Source: Gemmatimonadota bacterium
GTDB taxonomy: Bacteria > Gemmatimonadota > Gemmatimonadetes > Gemmatimonadales > GWC2-71-9
DNA length: 64,000 nt
Assembly (NCBI GenBank): GCA_016713435.1
Contig: JADJPD010000025.1
Coordinates: 1-64,000, forward strand
Direction of reading: 5' to 3'
In this document: piece by piece, positions 39,911-49,094 of the stretch
How the letters are laid out: each line of letters starts with the position of its first letter
Position numbering within the stretch: position 1 is the first letter of the stretch
Translations under genes and position numbers: made by a program
Notes under the pieces: model-generated
Seen by the model: the letters and a program-made list of their open reading frames with translations, nothing else
Told to the model about the DNA's origin: nothing
Database searches by the model: none

Positions 39911-40573
39911 ATGAGCCGCATCCGCGTCGCCAGCTTCACCATCTCGCTCGACGGCTTCGGGGCCGGGCCGGAGCAGAGCCTCGAGCATCCCCTCGGCATC
40001 GGCGGGACCGAGCTGCACGGCTGGCTCTGGCCCACGCGGACCTTCCAGCGGAGCCTGTTCGGGAAGGACGAGGGCACCACCGGCGTCGACGACGACTTCG
40101 CCGCGCGCGGCTTTGCCAACCTCGGCGCCTGGATCCTGGGGCGGAACATGTTCAGCCCCAGCCGCGGGCCGTGGACAGACCTGGACTGGAAGGGCTGGTG
40201 GGGCGACGACCCGCCCTATCACGTGCCGGTGTTCATCCTGACGCATCATGCCCGGCCCTCCATCGAGATGGCGGGCGGGACCAGCTTCCACTTCGTCACG
40301 GGCGGGATCCACGAGGCGCTGGAGCGGGCGCGCGCGGCGGCGGACGGGAAGGACGTGCGGATCGGCGGCGGCGCCCACACCATCCAGCAGTACCTGCGGG
40401 CACGGCTCATCGACGAACTCCACGTGGCGATCTCGCCGGTGCTGCTCGGGCGCGGGGAGCGGCTCTTCGAGGGCGTGGACCTGCGGGAGCTCGGGTATGC
40501 GTGCGCGGAGATGGCAGGGACGGCGCGGGCGACGCACGTGGTGCTGCGGCGGGGGGAGGTGGTGGGCGGCTGA
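39911..40573 (+). CDS. Dihydrofolate reductase-family (RibD C-terminal-like) protein
   Basis: This 220-residue protein begins RVASFTISLDGFGAGPEQSL, the start of the RibD-C/DHFR-like fold. It has NLGAWILGRNMFSP (NADPH-site region), VFILTHHARPSIEMAGG and VRIGGGAHTIQQYLRARLID, ELHVAISPVLLGRGERLFEG. These stand-alone proteins are common in soil bacteria and their substrate is unknown; they are not the essential folate enzyme. Probably cotranscribed with the VOC gene 7 bases upstream. Confidence 0.9.
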   Translation: MSRIRVASFTISLDGFGAGPEQSLEHPLGIGGTELHGWLWPTRTFQRSLFGKDEGTTGVDDDFAARGFANLGAWILGRNMFSPSRGPWTDLDWKGWWGDDPPYHVPVFILTHHARPSIEMAGGTSFHFVTGGIHEALERARAAADGKDVRIGGGAHTIQQYLRARLIDELHVAISPVLLGRGERLFEGVDLRELGYACAEMAGTARATHVVLRRGEVVGG

Positions 40574-40784
40574 AGCAGGGCGCTCGTGGCACCCGCGCCG
40601 AGGGCCGGGCGGTGCAAGATGGGTGATGGAGCGGCGCCCCGGTGCGGGGCCAATTGGCACCATGCCCCAGCCCGAAATGGTGCTGTTGGCGGGATCGATT
40701 CCCCGCTAGGGTGATCAGGTGAGCGCGCGGCCGGGCATCGGTGCCCGGCCGTTCCGCGCTGGAACCCTCACCTGGGCGATCTCC

Positions 40785-43382
40785 ATGCCGTGCACGGCCA
40801 GCTTCCGCCGCGTCCTCCCCACTTTCCTCTCTCTCCTCGCCGCCGTTCCCGTCGCGGCCACGGTCGCGCGCGGCGCCGAGCCGGCGCAGCGCCGGACGGT
40901 GGACGTGACGCACTTCGACCTCGCGCTCCGGCTCGACTGGGCGGCGCGGGAGGCGCGCGGCACGGCGGTGGTCACGTTCACGCCGCTCCGCGCCACGTCC
41001 ACGATCACGCTCGATGCCGGGCACCTCGCAATCGCGTCGGTCACGGGGGAGGACGGGCGCGCGCTGGCGTACGCCTACGACGGCGGTGATGCGGACCAGG
41101 GGCTGGCCATCACGCTGGGCCGGGTGCGGCGGCCGGGTGAGGTGGTGCGGGTGACGATTGCCTATCACACCACCTGGGCGAACATCTCCGACCCGAACGC
41201 GCTGAGCGGGAGCGACGGCAAGGGGATCCGCTTCCTGCGGCCCTCCTCCGGCGAGCCGGCGCGGCGGCGGCAGGCGTGGTCCGTGGGCTTCCCGGCGGGG
41301 AATCGCTACTGGTTCCCCGGCAACGACACGCCGGACGACTTCCGCAGCACCGACCTCCGCCTCACCGTGGACACGCCGCTCACCGTGGTGAGCAACGGCA
41401 CCCTGGTGGCCACCACCAGCAACGCCGACGGCACCCGCACCTTCCATTGGCGGGAGGCCCGGCCGCACGCCAACTACCTCACGGCGTTCATCGCGGGCGA
41501 GTGGACGGTGGTGCCGCAGCAGGCCGGGCCGGTGGCGCTGGAGAGCTACGGCTATCCGGACGAGCGGGACGCCGTGGTGGCCACCGTGGAGCGGCTGCCG
41601 GACATGGTGCAGTGGTTCTCGTCGCTCACGGGGCGGCCGTACCCGCACGCGGTGTACCGCCAGGTGTTCGTGCAGGACCTGCCGTGGGGGTGGGGCAACT
41701 TCGGCGCGTCGACGCTGACGGAGAACATGGTGGACGACTTCCGCACCCACGCGGAATGGCGGTACCTGTGGGACGGGCTCGAGGCGGAGGCGCTGGCGCA
41801 GCAGTGGTTCGGCGGGCTCGTGGTGCCGCGGGACTGGCGCGACGCGTGGCTGGCGCGCGGCCTCGCGCGGATGCTCGACGGGCTCTACAACGCGCAGAAG
41901 AACGGCGTGGCGGAGTTCTTGCTCTACCCGCACGCCACCGACCTGGCCACCACGCTCGGCGACTGGCGGGGCGGGACGCGGCACCCGATCGTGCCCCGCA
42001 CGGTGGCGGAGGGCACCGCCTTTGCCGCCGACAACTATCCCTACTTCCGCGGTGCCGCCGTGCACCACCTCCTCCGCGACGAACTCGGCGACTCCGTGTG
42101 GCGCGCCGGCCTCCGGCGCTTCGTGGCCGCGGCCGCCGGCGGGCCCGTCACCACGGCCGACTACCAACGCGCGATGGAACGGGCAAGCGGGCGGTCCCTC
42201 GACTGGTTCTTTGATCAGTGGGTGTCCCGCATGGGCCACCCGGTGTTCGAGGTGGCGCGGCGGTGGGACGCGGGGAACCGCACCCTGACGCTCACCCTCC
42301 GCCAGGTGCAGCAGCCCGACACCGCGAGCCCGCATCCCCAGGCCGGCTGGTTCCGCGGGCGGATGCGGGTGGAGATCGACGACCGGGTGGAGACCATCGA
42401 ACTCGCGGCGCGGCCGGTAAACGAGTTCCGGTTCCGGAACGCGGCCGAGCCGCGGCTGGTCCGGGTGGACGTCGGCGACACGTGGATCAAGGAGCTGACG
42501 TTCCCCAAGGGCACCGAGGAGCTCCTCTACCAGCTGGCGCACGACCCCGACGTCACCGGCCGCCGCGCCGCGATGGGGGAGCTGGCCGCGCAGTACCGGC
42601 GCGAGGGCGTCACGGAGGCGGAGCGACGGCAGATCGAGGCGGGCTTCCGGGCGCTGGCGCGGAGCGACGCCTACTGGCGCCTCCGCCTCGGCGCGCTCAC
42701 CTGGCTGCAGGGGCTGCTGGTGCCCGCGGGGAGCACCGAGCCGGCGGCGCTGGACAGCACCACCGTGGCGTTCCTCGTGGACCTGGTGCGCACCGAGCGT
42801 TCCTGGGTCCGGAGCGGCGCCCTCACCTTCCTCGGCACCACGCGTGACCCGCGCCACGCCCCGCTCTACCTCGACGCGATGCGGGAGGATAGCCACCAGG
42901 TGATCTACGCGGCGGCGGCGGCCCTCGGGAAGAGCCGGAGCCCCGAGGCGTATGAGGCATTCACGGCGCTGGCCAGGGTACCGTCGTGGAAGGGGGAGAA
43001 CATCCTGAGCGCGCTGCTCGGCCTCAAGGAGCTCGGGGACCCGCGCGGCGTGACGCTGGCGCTCGAGGCGGTCGGGGACACGGTGCACCCGCGCTGGACG
43101 CTCGGGACGCCGGTGTGGGACTATCGCCTGGCGGGGAACCAGACGCTGGTGGCGCTCGGGCAGGCCGAGCGGGCGGCGGCGATCGCGGACGCGCGGCTCC
43201 GGCGGGCGCTCGAGGAAGACGACGTGCTGGACCAGTTCAACAGCCTCATGATGCTGGCCGACACCGGGGACCCGCGGCTCCGCGAGGCGATCGCGCTCCT
43301 CAAGGCGCGGCACCGGGACGACCCGAACGCGCTGGCCGCGATCGGCGGCTACGAGGCCAAGCTGTCCCAGACCGGGCCGTGA
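40785..43382 (+). CDS. M1 aminopeptidase-like protein without catalytic residues
   Basis: The ATG at 40785 gives a signal peptide (FRRVLPTFLSLLAAVPVAAT); the frame extends upstream to 40719. The protein of 865 residues has an M1 N-terminal beta domain (DVTHFDLALRLDWAAREARG) and a catalytic-like domain (GFPAGNRYWFPGNDTPDDFR, later WGWGNFGASTLTENM in place of GAMEN). Where M1 enzymes have HExxHQWFG, this one has EALAQQWFG (near residue 336), and WLNEGFA is WLARGLA. All zinc ligands and the general base are therefore lost. The C-terminus has HEAT-like repeats (VIYAAAAALGKSRSPEAYEA). It is probably a secreted binding or scaffold protein. Confidence 0.85.
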   Translation: MPCTASFRRVLPTFLSLLAAVPVAATVARGAEPAQRRTVDVTHFDLALRLDWAAREARGTAVVTFTPLRATSTITLDAGHLAIASVTGEDGRALAYAYDGGDADQGLAITLGRVRRPGEVVRVTIAYHTTWANISDPNALSGSDGKGIRFLRPSSGEPARRRQAWSVGFPAGNRYWFPGNDTPDDFRSTDLRLTVDTPLTVVSNGTLVATTSNADGTRTFHWREARPHANYLTAFIAGEWTVVPQQAGPVALESYGYPDERDAVVATVERLPDMVQWFSSLTGRPYPHAVYRQVFVQDLPWGWGNFGASTLTENMVDDFRTHAEWRYLWDGLEAEALAQQWFGGLVVPRDWRDAWLARGLARMLDGLYNAQKNGVAEFLLYPHATDLATTLGDWRGGTRHPIVPRTVAEGTAFAADNYPYFRGAAVHHLLRDELGDSVWRAGLRRFVAAAAGGPVTTADYQRAMERASGRSLDWFFDQWVSRMGHPVFEVARRWDAGNRTLTLTLRQVQQPDTASPHPQAGWFRGRMRVEIDDRVETIELAARPVNEFRFRNAAEPRLVRVDVGDTWIKELTFPKGTEELLYQLAHDPDVTGRRAAMGELAAQYRREGVTEAERRQIEAGFRALARSDAYWRLRLGALTWLQGLLVPAGSTEPAALDSTTVAFLVDLVRTERSWVRSGALTFLGTTRDPRHAPLYLDAMREDSHQVIYAAAAALGKSRSPEAYEAFTALARVPSWKGENILSALLGLKELGDPRGVTLALEAVGDTVHPRWTLGTPVWDYRLAGNQTLVALGQAERAAAIADARLRRALEEDDVLDQFNSLMMLADTGDPRLREAIALLKARHRDDPNALAAIGGYEAKLSQTGP

Positions 43383-43443
43383 CGCCTTGACGGCAGGGCC
43401 GGGTTCGCCGTTCATCCACCTCGGGTCTCCCCAGCGAGGTGTC

Positions 43444-44958
43444 ATGTCCGGCCGTCGTCCCCGCGCGTCGCGGCGGGGCGCGCCGCTCCAGGTGCCGGTG
43501 ACCGCCGGCCCGGAGCCGTCGCCCCTGTACACGCAGGTCTACCGGGAGATCCGGGAGCACATCCTCTCCGGCGTGCTCCGGCCCGGGGCGCGGCTCCCCT
43601 CGGCGCGCACGCTGGCGGCCGACCTCGGCGTCTCCCGGAACACCATCGAGGCGGCCTTCCTGCAGCTCGGCGCGGAGGGGTTCATCACGCGGCGGGTGGG
43701 CGCCGGCACCACGGTGGCCAGCTCGATGGGCGAGAGCGCGCCATTCCGCGCCCGGCCGCGCCGGGCGGGCACGCCGCGCGCCGAGGCGCCCCGCTCCGCC
43801 GCCCTGCGGCTGTCGGCGCGCGGCACGCTCATCACCGAGTGCGGCCTGGCGGAGATCGCCGGCGACCATCCGGCCGGTCCCTGCGCCACGGAGGTCGCGG
43901 GCTTTCCCGTGCGCACGTGGAACCGGCTGCTGGCGCGCCGGGCGCGGCGGGCGGGGATCGCGCCGTTCCAGGCGGCGGACCCGGCGGGCCTCCCCGCGCT
44001 TCGTGAGGCGATTGCCGACCACGTGCGGGTGACGCGCGGGGTGCGTTGCGAGTGGCGGCAGGTGATCGTGGTGACGAGCACGCAGCAGGCGCTGGATCTC
44101 TGCGGGCGGCTGCTGCTCGACCCGGGGGCGGTGGCCCTGATGGAGGATCCCGGGTATCGCGGGACGCGCGCGGCGCTGCTCGCGGCGGGGGCCGAGGTGC
44201 GGGGCGTGCCGGTGGACGGGGACGGGGTGGATCCCGAGGCGCTGGCGGCGCATCCCGGGGCGCGGCTGCTGTACGTCACGCCGTCGCACCAGTACCCGCT
44301 CGGCGTGACGCTCACGCTGGCGCGGCGGCTTGCGCTGCTCCGCTGGGCGGCGGCCACCGGCGCGTGGATCCTGGAGGACGACTACGACAGCGAGTTCCGC
44401 TACGACGGGCGCCCGCTGGCCTCGCTGCAGGGGCTCGACCCCGAGGGGCGGGTGATCTACCTCGGCACCTGCAACAAGGTGCTGTTCCCGGGGCTCCGGC
44501 TCGGCTACGTCATCGTGCCGCCGGGGCTGGTGGCGCCGTTCACGGCGGCGCGGCGGATCAGCGACGGCTTCTCGCCGCCCCTCGTGCAGGCGGTGCTGGC
44601 GGACTTCATCAGCGGCGGCCACTTCGCCGCCTGGCTGCGCCAGGCTCGGCAGCACTACGCGGCGTGCCGGGACGCGCTGGTGGCGAGCATCACGACGCAG
44701 TGGGGTCCGGCGGTGACGCTCGGGCCGAGCGACACGGGGCTCCACCTGATGGCACACCTGCCGGACGGAGCGCCGGATGCGGCGATCGCCGAGGCGGCGA
44801 CCGCGCAGTGCCTCGGGGTGCTGCCGCTCACGCGCTACCTCGCGGCGCCGTCGCGGCGGCGCGGGCTCCTGCTCAGCTACGTGGCGGGCACCCCCGCCCG
44901 GATCCCGGCGGATGTGGCGGCGCTGGCACCGGCCGTCCGGGGGCGGAGGGGGCGGTAG
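43444..44958 (+). CDS. MocR/PdxR-family regulator (GntR helix-turn-helix plus aminotransferase-like domain)
   Basis: The ATG at 43444 gives 504 residues. The N-terminal winged helix is GntR-type (SPLYTQVYREIREHILSGVL, then LPSARTLAADLGVSRNTIEA). A fold-type I aminotransferase-like domain follows (VIVVTSTQQALDLCGRLLLD, MEDPGYRGTR, WILEDDYDSEFRYDGRPLAS). The PLP-binding Lys is in YLGTCNKVLFPGLRLGYV. MocR proteins bind PLP or its adducts and often control vitamin B6 or amino-acid genes. No pdx gene is adjacent, so the target is unknown. Confidence 0.92.
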   Translation: MSGRRPRASRRGAPLQVPVTAGPEPSPLYTQVYREIREHILSGVLRPGARLPSARTLAADLGVSRNTIEAAFLQLGAEGFITRRVGAGTTVASSMGESAPFRARPRRAGTPRAEAPRSAALRLSARGTLITECGLAEIAGDHPAGPCATEVAGFPVRTWNRLLARRARRAGIAPFQAADPAGLPALREAIADHVRVTRGVRCEWRQVIVVTSTQQALDLCGRLLLDPGAVALMEDPGYRGTRAALLAAGAEVRGVPVDGDGVDPEALAAHPGARLLYVTPSHQYPLGVTLTLARRLALLRWAAATGAWILEDDYDSEFRYDGRPLASLQGLDPEGRVIYLGTCNKVLFPGLRLGYVIVPPGLVAPFTAARRISDGFSPPLVQAVLADFISGGHFAAWLRQARQHYAACRDALVASITTQWGPAVTLGPSDTGLHLMAHLPDGAPDAAIAEAATAQCLGVLPLTRYLAAPSRRRGLLLSYVAGTPARIPADVAALAPAVRGRRGR

Positions 44959-45175
44959 CCGGCGATGCGCCCCGCCGGCGCGCGTCCCCGTTAGGCTCTG
45001 GTGCCGCCACCCCCGCCGCGCCCCCATGATCGACCCCACCACCTCCTAGCTCCGCCCGCTGAGCTCGCTTCAGCTCCCATCCCGGCCAGCGACCTACGAG
45101 CTGCCGTGGCACCCGCACCATCGGCCGGGCGGTGCAAGGCGAAACAACCGGTCGCCCTGGCCGTAGAAGCCCGCC

Positions 45176-46609
45176 ATGACCATCAATCGACCCTTTCGGA
45201 CCATGGCGGGAGTGCTCCTCCTGGCCGCCACTCGTGTGGCCCCGGCCCCGGCGCAGGACTGCCCGGGGCCTGTTGCTTCTTATGTGGTACGGCTGGCGAG
45301 TGCCGGCCTGTTCGGGGTGGAAGCCGCGTTCCACGTCCCCACGCGTCACCTGCAGGTCCGCTTCTCCGAGGCCATCGGGCGGCCGGAGGCCCAGGCGGCG
45401 TCAGTGCTCCAGCTCGAGGGAGAAGCCGGGGGCCGGCCGGTGCCGGTCCAGTACGACGGCGAGGGCCGGTGGAGCGCGGCCGAGCCGCTCACGCGGATCC
45501 GCTACCAGCTCCGCGCCGACCATGACGAGGTCCGCTGGACCGGCGGCGGGATCGACGAGGTCGGGTCCCATTTTGGCGACACCTACTTCTTCGTGGCGAA
45601 CGCCTTCTTTCCCATGGACGAGGCGTGGCCCGCCTGTCCGGTGGAGGTGCGGTTCGACCTGCCGACGGACTGGTCGGTCCTCTCCCCGTGGTCCGGCACC
45701 GGCGGACGCTACGTGGCGCGCGAGCCGGCGTCGTTCGAGAAGAACGCCTTTGCGATGGGACGCTTCCGCGCCGGCCACGCCGACGCGGGCACGATGCAGC
45801 TCGCCTGGGTGATCGATGATCGCCTCGCGACGGCGCGACCGCGGATCGAGGCGACGCTGTCGGGGCTGCCGCGGGTCTTCCACGACTTCTTCGGGCGGAC
45901 GCCGGCCGATCGCTACGCGGTGGTGGTCTTCCAGGGGCCGTACATGGACGGCGGGGCGTTCCGCCAGTCGTTCACGCTGCAGCTGTCGAGCCCGGTGCGG
46001 GAGACCGACGCGATCGTGTGGTCGCACGGGCTCGCCCACGAGATGATCCACCTGTGGCTCGGCAACAGCGTGCGCGGCACGGATCCCGAGCAGGTGTCCT
46101 GGTTCACCGCGGGATTCACCGACTACCTGGCGATCACGCTCGGCTACCGGGCCGGGCTGTTCGACGAGGCGATGCTGCAGCAGCGGCTCGCCAACGTCAT
46201 CCGGCGGGTGCGGCTGGCCCCGCGGCTGTCGCGGGATAGCGGGCTGGTGGAGGCGGGGGCCCACAAGAATGACAACTGGGAGCTCATCTACGGCGGCGGC
46301 GCGATGGTGGCGCTGCTGATGGATGCCGAGGACCACGACGGATTCGTGGCCGCGCTGCGCGACCTCGTGGCCCACGCCGAGACGCCGTATTCCCAGGCCG
46401 GGCTGCTGGCGCGGATGGACGCGCGGACCGGCGGGGCCGCGACCCGCGCCTTCACCGCGGTGAACGACGGCCTCGACTTCGGGGCGATCGTCCAGCGGCT
46501 CGGCCGCGCCGGACTCGAGGTGACCGGCTTCACGCCGGATGAGGTCTACGTGCGGTTTGCCGGGAACTGCACCGCGCCGCGCTGCGTGCCGGCGTTCCTG
46601 CGGCGGTAG
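45176..46609 (+). CDS. Secreted M61/M1-like metallopeptidase homologue
   Basis: This 477-residue protein has a signal peptide (MAGVLLLAATRVAPAPAQ) and an M61-like domain: beta-rich N-terminus (LRADHDEVRWTGGGIDEVGS), then the zinc motif in WSHGLAHEMIHLWLGNSVRG (HEMIH near residue 288). The downstream motif is WFTAGFTDYLA where M61 enzymes have WFxEGFTDYY, so the third zinc ligand Glu is Ala. A PDZ-like tail is not evident. It could be an inactive homologue or could recruit another ligand. It stands alone. Confidence 0.8.
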   Translation: MTINRPFRTMAGVLLLAATRVAPAPAQDCPGPVASYVVRLASAGLFGVEAAFHVPTRHLQVRFSEAIGRPEAQAASVLQLEGEAGGRPVPVQYDGEGRWSAAEPLTRIRYQLRADHDEVRWTGGGIDEVGSHFGDTYFFVANAFFPMDEAWPACPVEVRFDLPTDWSVLSPWSGTGGRYVAREPASFEKNAFAMGRFRAGHADAGTMQLAWVIDDRLATARPRIEATLSGLPRVFHDFFGRTPADRYAVVVFQGPYMDGGAFRQSFTLQLSSPVRETDAIVWSHGLAHEMIHLWLGNSVRGTDPEQVSWFTAGFTDYLAITLGYRAGLFDEAMLQQRLANVIRRVRLAPRLSRDSGLVEAGAHKNDNWELIYGGGAMVALLMDAEDHDGFVAALRDLVAHAETPYSQAGLLARMDARTGGAATRAFTAVNDGLDFGAIVQRLGRAGLEVTGFTPDEVYVRFAGNCTAPRCVPAFLRR

Positions 46610-46630
46610 CCGAGGCGCTCGCCGGGCCAG

Positions 46631-46652
46631 GCGCCCGGGGAGCCCCGGGCGC
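46631..46652. terminator. Bidirectional hairpin between convergent genes
   Basis: GCGCCCGGGG-AG-CCCCGGGCGC is a perfect 10-bp inverted repeat between the ends of the M61-like gene (+) and the SRPBCC gene (-), the right place for a shared terminator. No T tract is present. Confidence 0.5.
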
Positions 46653-46666
46653 GGCCGGCGCGGCGG

Positions 46667-47158
46667 CTACTTGAGCGACAGCGCGTGGGCCACGAACTGG
46701 TCCATGGCGATCTCGGTGCCCTGCAGCCAGCCCGAGGCCTTGTTGGTCTCGCAGTCGGCCTCGCTCCGGTGGAGGGCGGTGAAGATGTAGCGGGTGCCCT
46801 TCCCGACGGTCTCCAGGGTGACGATCGCGGTGATGGGGATGTCGTCGAAGGTGGCCGGGCGGTAGCCGGGGAAGAGCATGGAGGTCCAGCTCACGCGCTC
46901 CATGGGTACCACGTCGAGGAAGCAGCCGAGGTTCTCGGCCACCTGGCCGCCGCCGACGACGATGTCGATCCTGAACTTGCCGCCGGGCCGGACGTCGAGC
47001 TCGCAGTTGGCCACGGAGCCCCACGGCTTGGGCATGTACCACTCCTTCATGTGCGCCGGCGTGGTCAGCGCCTCCCAGACCAGGGCCCGCGGCGCATCGA
47101 TGAAGCGCTCGATGACGATGTCGGTCTTCGGGCTCACGGCAAAGTCGGCGTGCATCAT
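46667..47158 (-). CDS. SRPBCC/AHSA1-family protein
   Basis: This 163-residue protein has the Aha1-type START-like fold: TDIVIERFIDAPRALVWEAL, TTPAHMKEWYMPKPWG, DVRPGGKFRI, MERVSWTSMLFPGYRP and C-terminal WLQGTEIAMDQFVAHALSLK. Such proteins bind hydrophobic ligands. It is translationally coupled to an ArsR gene (ATG at 47158 overlaps the TGA at 47157-47155), a common pairing in which both are made together. The ligand is unknown. Confidence 0.9.
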   Translation of the reverse strand: MMHADFAVSPKTDIVIERFIDAPRALVWEALTTPAHMKEWYMPKPWGSVANCELDVRPGGKFRIDIVVGGGQVAENLGCFLDVVPMERVSWTSMLFPGYRPATFDDIPITAIVTLETVGKGTRYIFTALHRSEADCETNKASGWLQGTEIAMDQFVAHALSLK

Positions 47159-47493
47159 TTGGCTCTCGTTTCCTTGAGGTGCAAGATGTAGGCGTCGAAG
47201 CTGTCGAGGCGGGCCTCCCACTCCCGGCGGCGCGCGGACAGCCAGTCCTCGGCCACCTTGAAGCGCTCCGGGGCCAGCTCATAGGTCCGCACCCGCCCCG
47301 CCTTCTTCGACTTCACCAGACGGCTCCGCTCCAGTACCGACAGATGCTGCACGAAGGAGGGGAGCTTCATGTCGAATGGGGCGGCCAGCTCGCTCACGGT
47401 GGCGGGACCCGCGGCGAGCTGCTCCAGCACCTTCCGGCGCGTGGTGTTGGACAGGGCGTAGAAGACATCGTCCGCGACTGCGGCCTGGACCAT
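47155..47493 (-). CDS. ArsR-family transcriptional regulator
   Basis: The ATG at 47493 gives 112 residues with a winged helix: DVFYALSNTTRRKVLEQLAA, GPATVSELAAPFDMKLPSFV, QHLSVLERSRLVKSKKAGRV, RTYELAPE. No metal-binding Cys pairs are visible, so it is the non-metal ArsR type paired with SRPBCC proteins. It is the first gene of a two-gene operon and probably represses it. Confidence 0.92.
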   Translation of the reverse strand: MVQAAVADDVFYALSNTTRRKVLEQLAAGPATVSELAAPFDMKLPSFVQHLSVLERSRLVKSKKAGRVRTYELAPERFKVAEDWLSARRREWEARLDSFDAYILHLKETRAK

Positions 47494-47712
47494 GACGGGA
47501 CCCGTCGGGTGAAGGGTGCGGTGAACCGATGGAGCGATAGTAGCACTGGACAATACTAAGGTCAACACCTAAGTTTCCTCCATGCCCCGACGCCGTGCAC
47601 CATCGCAGTGCCCTCACTGGCGACGCCCCGGCGCCGAGGACGCGGCGACAGATCGGGAGATTCCCGGTGCGGGCGTTCCCACTGGCCTGACCGGCGCGGA
47701 GGCGCCACGACG

Positions 47713-48192
47713 ATGACGAAGACGACGGGCACGGCGGTGACCCCCGCGGCGGAGCTCAAGGGCTGGCTGGCCCGGCTGACGCCGGCCACGCAGGCGCGGG
47801 TTGGCGCCCTGCGCACCGCGCTCCGGAAGCGCTTCCCCACGGCCAACGAGCTGGCGTATGACTACGGCCATTCGATCGTGCTCACCTACGCGCCGTCGGA
47901 GCGGGGGATCGAGGGGATCGCGTCCCTCTCCATCCGGGGAGACGAGGTGACGCTGGTGTTCAACAAGGGCCCGCAGCTGCCGGATCCCAAGCGCCTGCTG
48001 CGCGGGTCGGGGCGGATGACGCGGCACGTGGTGCTCGAGTCGGCGCGGTCGCTGGCGCAGCCGGAGGTGCAGGCGTTCCTGGCGGCGGCCGAGAAGCTGG
48101 CGGACGTGCCGCTGCCGAAATCAGGGAAGGGCGCACTCATCATCCGGCCCACGGCGGCGGGCAAGCGCGCCGGGCGGAAGGCGGGGAAGTAA
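47713..48192 (+). CDS. DUF1801-family protein
   Basis: The ATG at 47713 gives 159 residues. The core LRTALRKRFPTANELAYDYG, then HSIVLTYAPSERGIEGIASL and VTLVFNKGPQLPDPKRLLRG is the DUF1801 (YdhG-like) fold. The C-terminal tail is lysine-rich (AGKRAGRKAGK). These cytoplasmic proteins have no known reaction. Two further DUF1801 genes lie at 56918 and 58063. Confidence 0.85.
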   Translation: MTKTTGTAVTPAAELKGWLARLTPATQARVGALRTALRKRFPTANELAYDYGHSIVLTYAPSERGIEGIASLSIRGDEVTLVFNKGPQLPDPKRLLRGSGRMTRHVVLESARSLAQPEVQAFLAAAEKLADVPLPKSGKGALIIRPTAAGKRAGRKAGK

Positions 48193-48262
48193 TCACGTGG
48201 ATGCGGCGGGGGACCGCCCGGTCGGCGGCCCGAGCACCATTGCGGAGGAGAGACCCAGGATC

Positions 48263-48613
48263 ATGGCTGGCCACCGCGTGTTCAAGATGGCGTTCGCCGG
48301 GGTGTACCCGCACCTCGTGGCGAAGGCCGAGAAGAAGGGGCGCACCAAGGCGGAGGTGGACGAGGTGATCTGCTGGCTCACGGGCTACAGCGCCACGGAG
48401 CTCGCCGCACAGATCGCGGCGCGGAAGGACATGGAGGCGTTCTTCGCGGAGGCACCGGCGTTCCATCCCAACGCGCCGAAGATCACCGGCACCATCTGCG
48501 GGGTGCGGATCGAGGAGATCGAGGACCCGCTGATGCGGAAGATCCGCTACCTGGACAAGCTGGTGGACGAACTGGCGAAGGGGCGGCCGATGGCGAAGAT
48601 CCTGCGCACGTAG
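48263..48613 (+). CDS. DUF2200-family protein
   Basis: The ATG at 48263 follows a GGAGGAGAG stretch and gives 116 residues: HRVFKMAFAGVYPHLVAKAE, KKGRTKAEVDEVICWLTGYS, then FFAEAPAFHPNAPKITGTIC, GVRIEEIEDPLMRKIRYLDK, LVDELAKGRPMAKILR. This matches DUF2200 along its whole length. The function is unknown. Same strand as the DUF1801 gene 70 bases upstream. Confidence 0.88.
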   Translation: MAGHRVFKMAFAGVYPHLVAKAEKKGRTKAEVDEVICWLTGYSATELAAQIAARKDMEAFFAEAPAFHPNAPKITGTICGVRIEEIEDPLMRKIRYLDKLVDELAKGRPMAKILRT

Positions 48614-48680
48614 GGGCGCCCGGACGAGGCGGCGGACCGGCGGGGTGCGCCCCCGCGTGCACTTCCGGTATCCTTCCTCC

Positions 48681-49058
48681 ATGACACCGCCCACCCCGGC
48701 GCCGGACCCCGCGGGTCCCGCCACCAATCCGCTGCCCTCGCTCCGCTTCCATCACTCGAAGGACCTGCGCACCCGGACGCTGCGGGTGCTCGACGCGCTC
48801 GAGAAGGCGCCGGACGCCGCGGTGCACAGCGACGCGCTCGCGGACATCGTGCTCGAGCTCACCGAGGTGGGGCTCAACTACTACTTCCTCAAGCCGGTGC
48901 AGGGCGCCAAGGCCGGGCTCCTCGCCACGCAGACCACCAAGGTGGGCCTCGGCGGGATCCTGCGGGTGATGAGCCCGGTGGCCCGGCGGGTGCTCGGCGG
49001 GATGGATGACACGCAGCTGCGCACGGTGAGCACCCACCTGCGCGAGCTGATGCGGTAG
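48681..49058 (+). CDS. Conserved hypothetical protein
   Basis: The ATG at 48681 gives 125 residues: a proline-rich start, then SLRFHHSKDLRTRTLRVLDA, LADIVLELTEVGLNYYFLKP, GLLATQTTKVGLGGILRVMS and a helical end VSTHLREL. It is soluble and mainly helical. I recognise no family. It is 36 bases upstream of the SLC13-type permease gene and might be cotranscribed with it. Confidence 0.65.
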   Translation: MTPPTPAPDPAGPATNPLPSLRFHHSKDLRTRTLRVLDALEKAPDAAVHSDALADIVLELTEVGLNYYFLKPVQGAKAGLLATQTTKVGLGGILRVMSPVARRVLGGMDDTQLRTVSTHLRELMR

Positions 49059-49094
49059 CGGCAGGGACGGCGGCCTCCCGGGAGAGCCAGCTCC

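Noticed and set aside
40407..43532. 1041-codon minus-strand frame
   Set aside because: It is antisense to the M1-like gene, is low-complexity Arg/Pro/His-rich, has no domain and arises from third-position GC bias.
44990..44997. GTTAGGC core-like sequence
   Set aside because: There is no attC arm, no matching R'' and no cassette structure around it; a chance 7-mer.
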